Shown: piece by piece, positions 33,413 to 42,391 of the stretch
Layout of the letters: every line of letters starts with the position of its first letter
How positions within the stretch are numbered: position 1 is the stretch's first letter
Assembly (NCBI RefSeq): GCF_024347215.1
Contig: NZ_AP025282.1
Location: forward strand, 3,410,001-3,474,000
Reading direction: 5' to 3'
Length of the DNA stretch: 64,000 nucleotides
From: Aliamphritea ceti
GTDB lineage: Bacteria > Pseudomonadota > Gammaproteobacteria > Pseudomonadales > Balneatricaceae
Notes under the pieces: model-generated
Told to the model about the DNA's origin: nothing
The model's database searches: none
What the model saw: only the letters and a program-made list of their open reading frames with translations
Program-made: the position numbers and the translations under genes

Positions 33413-34105
33413 ATGCAGTTCGTCGCCATAATTGCGCTCACACCATTGTTATTATTTAACAGTGCCATCTATGCAAGCCCTATAAATTTCATGCTGCCTA
33501 AATTCAAGCCCTTTACCTATGTTGAAGATGGCGAATTTAAAGGTATCGGTGTTGAAAAAGTCAGGACGATAATGGACAGCATGGATACGCCATACAACTT
33601 GGAGTTGGCCCCTAATTATGGCCGAGCGGTAGAAGAACTTAAAAAAAATAGAGTCGATGGGATGTTTCTTGCTTCTGAAAACGCAGAGCGAAACAAAGTA
33701 GCAACCTTCTCTGAACCGGTAGTAATCAATCGTTGGTCATGGTTCATTCTCAAAGATTCAAAGCTACTACCTGGCAACATTACCTTTCATTCTAAGGCGT
33801 TGGTAGCTTCACAGCTCAATACAAATACCCACAAATGGTTATTGAAGGAGAATTATCAGGTTGGATTTGCCCCTTCAGATATTGACCTATTACCCTGGGT
33901 TCTTTCTAAGGGTCGGGTCGATGCTGTTTTTCTTGCTGAAGAAGTTTTCTTAAAGAGCTGCGAAGACCTGGACATCAACCCTGATATCTTTATTCAGGTA
34001 GTACAAATTGAAAAACCGTTTGGTATTTATATCCATAATAATTACCTGCAATCACATCCTGGATTCATGGACAGACTAAATTCTGCGATTCATAAGGCGC
34101 TTTGA
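33413..34105 (+). CDS. Periplasmic solute-binding-like protein (SBP family 3)
   Basis: This 230-residue protein has a signal peptide (cleavage near IYA-SP) and a type II periplasmic-binding fold. Segments such as KFKPFTYVEDGEFKGIGVEKVRTIMDSM, GRAVEELKKNRVDGMFLASENAER and KPFGIYIHNN match amino-acid binding protein relatives. No ABC permease or ATPase is adjacent, so it may be an orphan receptor or a sensor partner. The HD-GYP gene upstream makes a signalling role possible. The start is ATG at 33413 with AGAGGTG upstream. It lacks the lipobox seen in Gram-positive relatives. Confidence 0.82.
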   Translation: MQFVAIIALTPLLLFNSAIYASPINFMLPKFKPFTYVEDGEFKGIGVEKVRTIMDSMDTPYNLELAPNYGRAVEELKKNRVDGMFLASENAERNKVATFSEPVVINRWSWFILKDSKLLPGNITFHSKALVASQLNTNTHKWLLKENYQVGFAPSDIDLLPWVLSKGRVDAVFLAEEVFLKSCEDLDINPDIFIQVVQIEKPFGIYIHNNYLQSHPGFMDRLNSAIHKAL

Positions 34106-34285
34106 ACTACTTTCAAAGCTGCCTGAAATTATATCCCTTCGACTTCTTACAAGGTCTAACCGCTTGTTGTGCTGGTCTATCCTACTCTTCATAGAACAAT
34201 GTCAGAGGCATCATTCATCTGTTGTTACAACTTCCACTCTTACAATTTAATCACTACTTACAATTAACGATATTAAGGTTCACAC

Positions 34286-34453
34286 ATGAAAAAGTATGCT
34301 TTGGCACTCACCCTGGCCGCTTTCACTTTAGTAATGCAAGGCTGCGCTCCTGATGTAGGCACCGAAGGATGGTGCGCTAATCTAAAAGAAAAACCAAAAG
34401 GTGACTGGTCAGCAAACGAAGCTAAAGACTTTACTAAGCACTGCATTTTATAA
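34286..34453 (+). CDS. DUF3012 small lipoprotein
   Basis: This 55-residue lipoprotein has a classic signal peptide (MKKYALALTLAAFTLVMQGC, lipobox Cys at residue 20). The mature part reads GTEGWCANLKEKPKGDW, then SANEAKDFTKHC, which is the DUF3012 pattern with two cysteines that could form a disulfide. The function is unknown. The start is ATG at 34286, after aaggttc. It stands alone. Confidence 0.87.
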   Translation: MKKYALALTLAAFTLVMQGCAPDVGTEGWCANLKEKPKGDWSANEAKDFTKHCIL

Positions 34454-34811
34454 CTGTTTATCAATTATCAAATAATACCCGGCAAAGATAACTGAATACT
34501 TTAATGGGTATTTTATTAGAAGATCCGTTTTTAAGTGCAAAGCAGACATAAAGATAAATTTTCTTTCATATTAACCACCAGCTAAGACCTTAACCCCCGC
34601 ATATAACCTCAGCTCTTTACATCCATTTACTTTACATTTTTATGCCGTTCTATCCAGTCTAAGTAACATTAAAAACCCTAACTAGTTGATAGTCAGGGCT
34701 ATAGTGCTCTACCGAATTTCTTTGGAAAGCTATCATTTATATAATTTAAATCTTTAAAGTCATGAGTTTCTGATTTAGTCTGAGACGATAATTTTATTGA
34801 GGGAGTCTGAA
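34454..34811. other. AT-rich intergenic region before the LysM-like gene
   Basis: About 358 bases without a gene. It contains the second copy of the 32-nt TATAAT element (34740-34771) near its end. Nothing else was recognised. Confidence 0.45.
34740..34771 (+). repeat. 32-nt dispersed element, copy 2, containing TATAAT
   Basis: This is the partner of 31765-31796, differing at three positions. It begins with tataat and lies about 40 bases upstream of the LysM-like gene start, so it probably provides that gene's -10 box and early leader. Confidence 0.65.
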
Positions 34812-35933
34812 ATGCGTGCGTTACTTATCGTGGCCGTTATCGCTGTTCTGGCGATTGCAGGTATATATATCTACCAGTCAATGCAACCTGCTGTTTCACC
34901 TCAAACCGCCAGTCAGGGATCTGACCGTAAGAACGCCGGTCAGTTACCTAAAGTCACGCACAGTTCTGACTACGGCTCTGGAGATAATTCTGAAAATAGC
35001 CAAACCTCATCTGATACATCCCCTATCACTTCAAACACTCCTGCCGCTATCAAGGTTCAGCCTGTTGATGAACAGCAGCTATCCGCCAGTGACAACATTT
35101 TAGAAGAAGTGATTGCATCACCAGTGGATGATCTGACTAAACAAGCTGCCAAACAACACATTGAAGAAGTTATTCGCTCTCCTAAAGAAGCGATAGATAT
35201 CTCTCAGGCTGACCACTTTGTGACTGTCGACCAGTTATTAGAATTGCCTCTGCAACAACTGATAACACCGGCAACAACAGAAGCCCCGGTTGCTTCAGTC
35301 GACAATGCTAAAACCTTCGCGGTAAATACCGGCCCAATTAAAGCAACGCCGCTGAAACCTGATCCGGCTGACGTTCGTAAAGCTGCCCCGAAAAAAGCAG
35401 AAGAAAGCGGTTTCTCTTTTGAGAATATCAAACGCAAAATAGTCACTGTTTTCAGTGATGAAAACGGTGATTCGAACCCTACCCCGCAAGAAGTCTCCCG
35501 AACTAAAGCCGCCACTGAAGAAGCCATCGCTCAACTGGATAACCAAATCAAACTGCAGGCTCTTCTGAATAATCCTGAAACAGCCAAAAATCAGGTGTTT
35601 TTCATTCACGCTGTGACAGGCGGAGACGATCAGGGCCTGTGGGGCATTATTCAGAACGGTGTTATTAAGACCTTCGCAAAAGGCATTCGCATTCAGGACC
35701 GAATGATTACCGCAAATATTCCCCGTCAGGCAGATGAACGTTTGGCGAACCGCAGCAGTTCATTCCTGGGCGCAATTCTGGATCGTAAAGTCAAAGACAC
35801 CTACGTTTACAATTATCAGAAAGGTATTCTTGGCCAGAACCCTGACCTTATAACGCCAGGCCAGGAGCTAATCATTGTTAGCTTTGAAGAAGCTGAACTG
35901 ATTGCTATTTATAACCACTTTGTTAGCCAGTAA
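34812..35933 (+). CDS. Membrane-anchored protein with LysM-like C-terminal domain
   Basis: This 373-residue protein has one N-terminal membrane helix (about 2-20) followed by a long Ser/Thr/Pro/Ala-rich linker (about 25-230) and a structured C-terminal domain (about 255-373). The C-terminal part (DDQGLWGIIQNGVIKTFAKGI ... DLITPGQELIIVSF) has the feel of a LysM-type peptidoglycan-binding region, though that match is weak. The linker contains an EEVI-SP repeat (EEVIASPVDD, EEVIRSPKEA). The start is ATG at 34812 with GAGGGAG upstream; a TTG at 34797 is in frame. A role at the envelope is likely; a specific function is not visible. Confidence 0.7.
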   Translation: MRALLIVAVIAVLAIAGIYIYQSMQPAVSPQTASQGSDRKNAGQLPKVTHSSDYGSGDNSENSQTSSDTSPITSNTPAAIKVQPVDEQQLSASDNILEEVIASPVDDLTKQAAKQHIEEVIRSPKEAIDISQADHFVTVDQLLELPLQQLITPATTEAPVASVDNAKTFAVNTGPIKATPLKPDPADVRKAAPKKAEESGFSFENIKRKIVTVFSDENGDSNPTPQEVSRTKAATEEAIAQLDNQIKLQALLNNPETAKNQVFFIHAVTGGDDQGLWGIIQNGVIKTFAKGIRIQDRMITANIPRQADERLANRSSSFLGAILDRKVKDTYVYNYQKGILGQNPDLITPGQELIIVSFEEAELIAIYNHFVSQ

Positions 35934-35943
35934 TGCGAAACAT

Positions 35944-36570
35944 ATGATTGATCTGTATACCTGGGGTACACCAAACGGCCGCAAAGTATCTATTATGCTG
36001 GAAGCCTGCGGCCTGCCCTATCAGGTTCATAATATTGATATTGGAGCCGGTGATCAGTTTAAACCTGATTTTCTGGCAATCAGCCCAAACAATCGTATTC
36101 CTGCAATTACAGACTCTTCAGGGCCAGATAACCTGCCTGTGTCTATATTTGAAAGCGGCGCTATCCTGCTCTACCTGGCTGAAAAAACCGGGCAGTATTT
36201 ACCTGCGGATCCTCGCCAGAAAATCATCTGTATGGAATGGCTGATGTGGCAAATGGGTGGCTTTGGCCCCATGCTGGGACAAGCACATCATTTCAATCGA
36301 TTTGCTAAAGAAGATGTACCTTACGGTAAGCAACGTTATACCGGTGAAGCGAAACGCCTTTGGGGTGTTTTGGATAAACACCTGACCGGTAAAGATTACA
36401 TCTGCGGAACTGATCTCAGCATTGCAGACTTTGCCATCTATCCCTGGGCCTGCCGTTACGAATGGCAAACAGTTGATCTGGCAGACTTTCCGGCGGTTCA
36501 TCAGTGGATGCAACGGTTAGCAGCCAAAGACTTTATCAATAAAGGTATGCAAGTGCCTGATAGCCGCTAA
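35944..36570 (+). CDS. Glutathione S-transferase family protein (YfcG/YghU-like)
   Basis: This 208-residue cytoplasmic protein has an N-terminal thioredoxin fold and an all-helical C-terminal domain. The motif TPNGRKVSIMLEACGLPY, then GDQFKPDFLAISPNNRIPAI and FESGAILLYLAEK for glutathione binding, match the Nu-class YfcG/YghU group, which act as disulfide-bond reductases rather than classical transferases. The ATG at 35944 was chosen over one at 35902, which would overlap the previous gene's end. It lies ten bases after that gene and may be co-transcribed. Confidence 0.92.
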   Translation: MIDLYTWGTPNGRKVSIMLEACGLPYQVHNIDIGAGDQFKPDFLAISPNNRIPAITDSSGPDNLPVSIFESGAILLYLAEKTGQYLPADPRQKIICMEWLMWQMGGFGPMLGQAHHFNRFAKEDVPYGKQRYTGEAKRLWGVLDKHLTGKDYICGTDLSIADFAIYPWACRYEWQTVDLADFPAVHQWMQRLAAKDFINKGMQVPDSR

Positions 36571-36607
36571 TCAGTATTCACCTCTTTATAAGAGATAGAA
36601 AACACAT

Positions 36608-37231
36608 ATGGATATGTTAACCACAGAATTTCTGATCACCTCCCTGATTATCGTTTTACTGCCGGGAACTGGCGTCATATTTACTGTTGCTACGGGGCTT
36701 AGTAGCGGCCGGCGGGCCAGCATCTCTGCATCTGTTGGTTGCACCTTAGGTATCGTACCTCACTTAATGGCGAGTATCTTTGGCCTTGCAGCTTTACTGC
36801 ATACCAGTAGCCTGGCATTTCAGGCTTTCAAATATGCAGGCGTCATTTACCTGCTGTTTCTGGCATGGGGAATGTGGCGGCAAACCGGCAGTATTCGCTT
36901 CGATAACAATGAAACGCCAGCCACCAGCTATTTCAGGATCGCCCTACAGGCTATGCTGATTAATATCCTGAACCCTAAACTGTCGATATTCTTTCTGGCG
37001 TTTCTGCCGCAGTTCATTCCAACAAATACCGCAACACCACTCTCGGACATGCTAATTCTTAGCTTTATCTTTATGTTAATGACTCTGGCTGTCTTTATTA
37101 GTTACGGCCTCTTTGCCCATCATGTAAAACGCTATATCCAGCACAGCCCTGCAATCATGATCTGGCTTCAACGCAGTTTTGCCGGAATATTTATTGCTCT
37201 GAGTGCCCGACTGGCCAGCAGCGAAAAGTGA
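36608..37231 (+). CDS. LysE/RhtB family amino-acid exporter
   Basis: This 207-residue inner-membrane protein has about six helices. Family features are the N-terminal LITSLIIVLLPGTGVIFTVATGLSSGRR, the central FKYAGVIYLLFLAWGMWR and the ALQAMLINILNPKLSIFFLAFLPQF segment with the conserved NPK. Members export amino acids such as homoserine, threonine or lysine; the substrate is not predictable. The start is ATG at 36608. It lies 37 bases after the GST gene on the same strand. Confidence 0.93.
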   Translation: MDMLTTEFLITSLIIVLLPGTGVIFTVATGLSSGRRASISASVGCTLGIVPHLMASIFGLAALLHTSSLAFQAFKYAGVIYLLFLAWGMWRQTGSIRFDNNETPATSYFRIALQAMLINILNPKLSIFFLAFLPQFIPTNTATPLSDMLILSFIFMLMTLAVFISYGLFAHHVKRYIQHSPAIMIWLQRSFAGIFIALSARLASSEK

Positions 37232-37366
37232 TCTATTCCTACGCTCTCTGCTTCTTGCTATTTAAATAAATCATCTCAATACAAACCAACGTTAATTACG
37301 TGCTTGTCGCTAGAGTCAAAGCGCCGTATATTGCGACTCTCAAAATTCATTTAAAAGGACTTAAAA

Positions 37367-37942
37367 ATGAAATCTTTGTTATTAAAAGGTGCTAACTGGA
37401 TTATTCTGATTGGGTTAGCTTTAACCTGTTATGGTATCTACGAAGCTGTCACTCAACGTAATATAAGCGCTTCACCTGAAGCAATTGATATCTCCAGTTT
37501 GGTTAACTATGAAGGCGAATTAAAATACGTCACTATCACCGGTGGCCGTTTAGACTTAGCCAACACATACGAATATACGCGCGAAAAGAAAGGTAAAGTG
37601 CGTAGCCGAGACTTCTACTCCCCCATACTTGGTAAAGATGATAAACCGGTTTACATAATGCAGTTCGAAAACGAACCCACTATGGAAATGGCCTTTACCG
37701 AAGCCAAGTTCACCGGGTTACTGAAAGAAAGCTCTGGGTTGCCAAGCGATATTTTAGATGCTTACACTGCTGAGTTTTCCGGTACTGATTATTTTATGTT
37801 ACAGACCGACTTCACCTATAAAACCATGGGAGAGCGTCTCAAACTGATTGGTATATTCTTTGCCATGTTTATTATCGGTATTGTGATACGTAAAGCATTA
37901 ACCCGCAGCTCCCGCAACACACAGCAGGAAACAGAAGCTTAA
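37367..37942 (+). CDS. Hypothetical two-helix membrane protein
   Basis: I do not recognise this 191-residue protein. It has an N-terminal helix (about 8-26) and a second near the C-terminus (about 158-176), with an extracytoplasmic domain of about 130 residues between them (YEGELKYVTITGGRLDLANTY and similar). A short basic C-terminal tail follows. The layout resembles small envelope sensors, but no motif supports that. The start is ATG at 37367 after an AAAGGA site. A terminator follows at 38024. Confidence 0.65.
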   Translation: MKSLLLKGANWIILIGLALTCYGIYEAVTQRNISASPEAIDISSLVNYEGELKYVTITGGRLDLANTYEYTREKKGKVRSRDFYSPILGKDDKPVYIMQFENEPTMEMAFTEAKFTGLLKESSGLPSDILDAYTAEFSGTDYFMLQTDFTYKTMGERLKLIGIFFAMFIIGIVIRKALTRSSRNTQQETEA

Positions 37943-38319
37943 ACGTTATCCAGGATCAACCGATTAACGCTGAATCACTAAGAACTCAGATGTAAGCTTC
38001 ACAAAGCAAGCGCGTTACAAAAATAGCCAGATAATTATCTGGCTACTTTTTATCAAACCTTCTATCTACAACAGTTTTAGCTGCTTACCTAAAATTCTAA
38101 TTAAGATGCTCCCTCTGTTTTACAAACGTATTTGTTAATTCATCATCAAATGGAACAACTTCTTTCTATAAGCCCACATCCTTATAAACAGGGCTATTAA
38201 CATCACCACTTTTTAAGCATGACTTAAACTCATGCTTGATGATTTAAAATCGTTTTTCCCTTCTTTCTGCCTGTTTTATTTTGCCGTGAAGCCAATTCAT
38301 AAAAACAAACAGGCCAGCT
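37943..38319. other. Intergenic region upstream of the methylamine operon
   Basis: These 377 bases hold the terminator at 38024-38051 and then AT-rich sequence that should contain the promoter of the mttB-like operon. No regulator gene or recognised riboswitch was seen. Confidence 0.45.
38024..38051 (+). terminator. Rho-independent terminator of the two-helix protein gene
   Basis: A perfect 22-base palindrome (tagccagataa / ttatctggcta) is followed by c and five T on the plus strand. An A-run lies on the other side, so it may work in both directions. Confidence 0.88.
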
Positions 38320-39876
38320 ATGCAAACTACTTCCGGGCAACGTACTTCCCGCCGCCGTGGCACCTCCCGCAGCGCCGGACGAGCCGCTCAGGCCATGAAC
38401 CAACTTCCGTGGCAGCAGCTACAAAATCCAATCGCGCCTATTAAGATAATCAGCGATGATCAGTTAGAAAGCATCCACCACGCATCACTGGATATTCTCG
38501 AACAGGTAGGCGTGAAGGTCTTATTGCCCGAAGCCCGTGAGATCATGCAGCAGGCAGGCGCTCAGACATCTGCAGATTCAGAACAGGTTTACTTCGACCG
38601 GGAGATGATCGAGTCCCTCATCAAAAAAGCCCCGTCAGAATTTACCTTACATGCTCGTAATCCGGCCCATAATCTGCGCTTCGGCAGCAATTATGTAAAC
38701 TTCGGCACGGTCGCCAGCGCACCCAATGCCAGCTGTATGGAAAAAGGCCGCCGGGCAGGTAACCGTAAGGACTATCAGGATTTCCTCCGCCTGGCCCAGC
38801 ACTTTAACATCATCCATTTTCTCTCCGGCTATCCGGTTGAACCCGTCGATGTACATCCCGGTGTGCGTCACCTGGACTGCCTTGCAGATGCGGTGCGGTT
38901 AACCGACAAAGTCATGAACTGCTATTCACTGGGCGTTGAACGTAATCAGGATGCCATCGAAATTGCCCGCATCGCACGGGGCATCAGCGACGAGCAGCTC
39001 GATGCTGAACCCAGCCTGTTTACCATCATCAATACTAACTCTCCCCTGTCGTTAGATATTCCGATGCTGCAGGGCATTATGGAAATGGCAAAACGCAATC
39101 AGGTCGTTGTTATTACGCCATTCACACTGGCAGGCGCAATGGCACCGGTAACTCTGGCGGGTGCACTGGCACAACAAAATGCTGAGGCCCTTGCCGGTTT
39201 ATGTTTTGCTCAGATGGTTAGCCCCGGCGCTCCGGTGGTGTATGGCGGCTTCACTTCCAATGTGGATATGAAGTCCGGCTCTCCCGCCTTTGGCACCCCG
39301 GAATATATGCAGGCGGCACAAATAGGCGGCCAACTGGCACGCCGCTATAACCTGCCCTACCGCAGCTCCAACGTAAACGCAGCAAATACTGTTGATGCCC
39401 AGGCGGGTATTGAATCCACCATGGCTCTGTGGGGCGCACTTGGCGGCGGCGTTAATCTGCTGATGCACGGTGCCGGATGGATGGAAGGCGGCTTATGTGC
39501 CTCATTCGAAAAATTCGTGCTGGATGTCGACCTCTTACAAATGATGGCCAGCTACCTGCAACCACCGGAAGTCAGCGATGCCAGTTTAGCCGTCAGCACC
39601 ATTGCTGAAGTTGGCCCCGGTGGGCACTTCTTCGGCTGCGCACACACGATGGAACGCTACGAAACAGCCTTCTATGCCCCCCTCATTTCTGACTGGAGCA
39701 ATTATGAAACCTGGGATGGAAAAGGCCGACCAACCGCTTTTGAGAAAGCTAATCAGGTTTACAAAAAAGCCCTGACCGAATATCAACAACCTGTGCTTGA
39801 TCCGGCCATCGACGAAGAACTGGAAAGTTTCATCAGCCAGCGTAAAGCCGCCGGTGGCGTCGCCACAGACTTTTAA
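38320..39876 (+). CDS. MttB superfamily methyltransferase (non-pyrrolysine)
   Basis: This 518-residue protein belongs to the trimethylamine methyltransferase MttB superfamily, TIM-barrel enzymes that pass a methyl group from a quaternary or tertiary amine to a cobalamin protein. The frame is uninterrupted, so there is no in-frame TAG for pyrrolysine. It is therefore closer to MtgB-type glycine betaine demethylases and other non-pyrrolysine members. The first 26 residues are Arg/Ser-rich; the barrel follows, with GGFTSNVDMKSGSPAFGTPEYM and VGPGGHFFGCAHTMERYE. It starts the operon with the dimethylglycine dehydrogenase-like and sarcosine oxidase genes, which makes glycine betaine a likely substrate. 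No corrinoid protein is encoded nearby. The start is ATG at 38320. Confidence 0.88.
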   Translation: MQTTSGQRTSRRRGTSRSAGRAAQAMNQLPWQQLQNPIAPIKIISDDQLESIHHASLDILEQVGVKVLLPEAREIMQQAGAQTSADSEQVYFDREMIESLIKKAPSEFTLHARNPAHNLRFGSNYVNFGTVASAPNASCMEKGRRAGNRKDYQDFLRLAQHFNIIHFLSGYPVEPVDVHPGVRHLDCLADAVRLTDKVMNCYSLGVERNQDAIEIARIARGISDEQLDAEPSLFTIINTNSPLSLDIPMLQGIMEMAKRNQVVVITPFTLAGAMAPVTLAGALAQQNAEALAGLCFAQMVSPGAPVVYGGFTSNVDMKSGSPAFGTPEYMQAAQIGGQLARRYNLPYRSSNVNAANTVDAQAGIESTMALWGALGGGVNLLMHGAGWMEGGLCASFEKFVLDVDLLQMMASYLQPPEVSDASLAVSTIAEVGPGGHFFGCAHTMERYETAFYAPLISDWSNYETWDGKGRPTAFEKANQVYKKALTEYQQPVLDPAIDEELESFISQRKAAGGVATDF

Positions 39877-39971
39877 AGTGAGACCACCGGCAAATACCGG
39901 TACCCGATTAACAGACCATTGCACGAAATAACGCGCCAGGGTCTTGCTGAATAATAAGGATAAATATAGCT

Positions 39972-42389
39972 ATGAAATCTCATGTACAGGTTGCCGTAAT
40001 TGGCGGCGGCGTTGTTGGTTGCAGCGTCCTCTATCATCTGACAAAGCTGGGCTGGAAAGATGTCTGCCTGATTGAACGTTCAGAGCTGACCGCCGGTTCT
40101 ACCTGGCATGCCGCCGGTGGTATGCACACACTGAACAGCGACCCCAACGTCGCCAAACTGCAAAACTATACGATCAACCTGTACAAAGAGCTTGAAGAAA
40201 TTTCTGGCCAGTCCTGTGGCATTCACATGAGCGGCGGCATCATGGTGGCCGATACACCGGAACGTCTCGAGTTCCTTAAAACCGCGCATGCCAAAGGTAA
40301 ATACCTGGGACTGGAAAGCGAATTCATTGATATGGATGAAGTCAAAAAACTGCATCCTCTGCTGGATACCAGTCACTTCTGTGGCGCGCTTTACGACCCG
40401 CTCGAAGGCCACGTTGACCCTTCAGGTGTAACCCACGCTTATGCAAAAGCAGCCCGTATTGGCGGTGCAGAAATTTATCGCCAGTGCCCGGTTCTCGATC
40501 TGAAACAAACCCCGGAAGGCCACTGGGAAGTGATCACTGAAAAAGGCACTATTATTGCCGAGCACGTGGTTAACTGCGGTGGATTATGGGCCCGTGAAGT
40601 AGGTCGCATGGTAGGGCTGGAGTTACCGATTCTGGCGATGGAACACCAGTATCTGATTACCGATACCATGCCAGAAGTACAGGCTCTGGATAAAGAACTG
40701 CCTCACTGCATCGATTTTTCCGGCGAAATGTATATGCGCCAGGAAGGCCAGGGGCTGGTAATGGGCACCTATGAGCAAGCCTGCGTTGCATGGTCAGAGC
40801 GACAAACCCCATGGCACTTTGGCCATGAACTGCTTAACCCTGATTTAGAGCGTATATCTCCCAGCCTGGAAATAGCTTTTGCACACGTGCCTGCACTGGC
40901 TAACGCGGGTATCAAGCAAACCATCAATGGACCCTTTACCTTCGCACCGGACGGTAATCCGCTGGTAGGCCCGGTTCGTGGCCTGAAAAACTTCTGGGTT
41001 GCCTGCGGTGTAATGGCAGGCTTCAGCCAAGGCGGCGGCGTTGGGCTGGCGTTATCTAACTGGATGGTTCACGGTGACCCGGGCAGCGATATATTTGCCA
41101 TGGATGTAGCCCGTTATGGAGATTGGGCCACCATGGCATACACCAACACCAAGGTTAAAGAAAACTATCAGCGCCGTTTCCGCATTGGTTATCCTAATGA
41201 AGAATTACCGGCAGCCCGACCGCACCGTACAACACCGATTTATGATCTGCTGAAACAAAAGAATGCGGTATTCGGCACCAGCTATGGCCTGGAGCACGCG
41301 CTGTGGTTTGCTGCTGAAGGTCAGTATCCTGAAGAGATACCCAGCTTCCGCCGTTCAAATGCGTTTGAACAAGTCGCCGCTGAATGTCAGGCCGTACGGA
41401 ATCAGGTGGGGCTGCTGGAAATATCTAACTTTGCCAAGTACCGCATCAGCGGTAATGGCGCAGCAGCCTGGCTGGATAACCTGCTCGCCAATAACTTGCC
41501 GGCTGTTGGTCGTATGGTGCTGGCACCTATGCTGAATAAGTCAGGTAAGCTGCTGGGTGACTTCACCGTCGCCCGTTTAGAAAGCAATGAGTTTTACATC
41601 TTTGGTTCCGGTACTGCTGAAGAATTCCACCTCCGCTGGTTTGAACAACAGCTGGAAGGCATTAAAGATGTTCAGCTTGAATGCCTGCGCACCCGCCTGA
41701 CCGGCCTGTCTATTGCAGGACCAAACACCAAACAGCTGCTCAGTAAACTTACCCACCATGACCTGAATGACTTCAGTTTCATGAGTATTGCCCGTATGGA
41801 TGTGGGCCACGCGCCTGCGCTGGTTGGCCGTATCAGTTTTACCGGCGAACAGGGTTATGAAATCTGGGTAGAGCCAGATTATTTACGCGCTGTATACATG
41901 AGCCTGACTGAAGCCGGTGCTGATCTGGGCCTGCGTCATTTTGGTGGTCGGGCACTGGACAGCCTGCGCCACGAAAAAGGTTTCGGTGGCTGGACCCGCG
42001 AATTTACACCGGATTATCAGCCATACCAGGCAGGTATGGGCCGTTTCGTGAAACCCACTAAAGGTGAGTTTATTGGCCAGTCTGCAGTTGCTGAATTCGC
42101 CGGACAACAGGCGGAAAAAGTACTCATACAACTGGCTATTGATGATCTTGGTGGCGATGCAGATGCCGTCGCAGACGAACCGGTTTTCTTCAATGATGAA
42201 GTCGTCGGCTGGGTGACCTCAGGGGCATATGGCCACTGTGTCAAAATGAGCCTCGCTCATGCCTATGTAGATAGCGCAGTGGCCGCCGAAGACAACTTCA
42301 GCGTCGAAATTCTGGGCAATATACACCCTGCAACCCGACTGGCTGAACCGCCTTATGATCCATCTGGCAGCAAAATGCGAGGCGCCTGA
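39972..42389 (+). CDS. Dimethylglycine/sarcosine dehydrogenase-type flavoprotein with GcvT domain
   Basis: This 805-residue protein has an N-terminal FAD oxidase domain (about 5-370) with the dinucleotide motif VIGGGVVGCSVLYHL and the covalent-FAD histidine in GSTWHAAGG (His46). A FAO_M region and a C-terminal GcvT-like folate domain (about 425-790) follow. Such enzymes oxidatively remove an N-methyl group from dimethylglycine or sarcosine and pass the formaldehyde to tetrahydrofolate. Because sarcosine oxidase is encoded next door, dimethylglycine is the more likely substrate. The start is ATG at 39972 after AAGGATAAA. soxB begins two bases after its stop, so the operon is tight. Confidence 0.92.
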   Translation: MKSHVQVAVIGGGVVGCSVLYHLTKLGWKDVCLIERSELTAGSTWHAAGGMHTLNSDPNVAKLQNYTINLYKELEEISGQSCGIHMSGGIMVADTPERLEFLKTAHAKGKYLGLESEFIDMDEVKKLHPLLDTSHFCGALYDPLEGHVDPSGVTHAYAKAARIGGAEIYRQCPVLDLKQTPEGHWEVITEKGTIIAEHVVNCGGLWAREVGRMVGLELPILAMEHQYLITDTMPEVQALDKELPHCIDFSGEMYMRQEGQGLVMGTYEQACVAWSERQTPWHFGHELLNPDLERISPSLEIAFAHVPALANAGIKQTINGPFTFAPDGNPLVGPVRGLKNFWVACGVMAGFSQGGGVGLALSNWMVHGDPGSDIFAMDVARYGDWATMAYTNTKVKENYQRRFRIGYPNEELPAARPHRTTPIYDLLKQKNAVFGTSYGLEHALWFAAEGQYPEEIPSFRRSNAFEQVAAECQAVRNQVGLLEISNFAKYRISGNGAAAWLDNLLANNLPAVGRMVLAPMLNKSGKLLGDFTVARLESNEFYIFGSGTAEEFHLRWFEQQLEGIKDVQLECLRTRLTGLSIAGPNTKQLLSKLTHHDLNDFSFMSIARMDVGHAPALVGRISFTGEQGYEIWVEPDYLRAVYMSLTEAGADLGLRHFGGRALDSLRHEKGFGGWTREFTPDYQPYQAGMGRFVKPTKGEFIGQSAVAEFAGQQAEKVLIQLAIDDLGGDADAVADEPVFFNDEVVGWVTSGAYGHCVKMSLAHAYVDSAVAAEDNFSVEILGNIHPATRLAEPPYDPSGSKMRGA

Positions 42390-42391
42390 AG

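Noticed and set aside
38320..39876. Pyrrolysine-containing trimethylamine methyltransferase
   Set aside because: The frame runs from start to stop without an in-frame TAG, so no pyrrolysine is needed.
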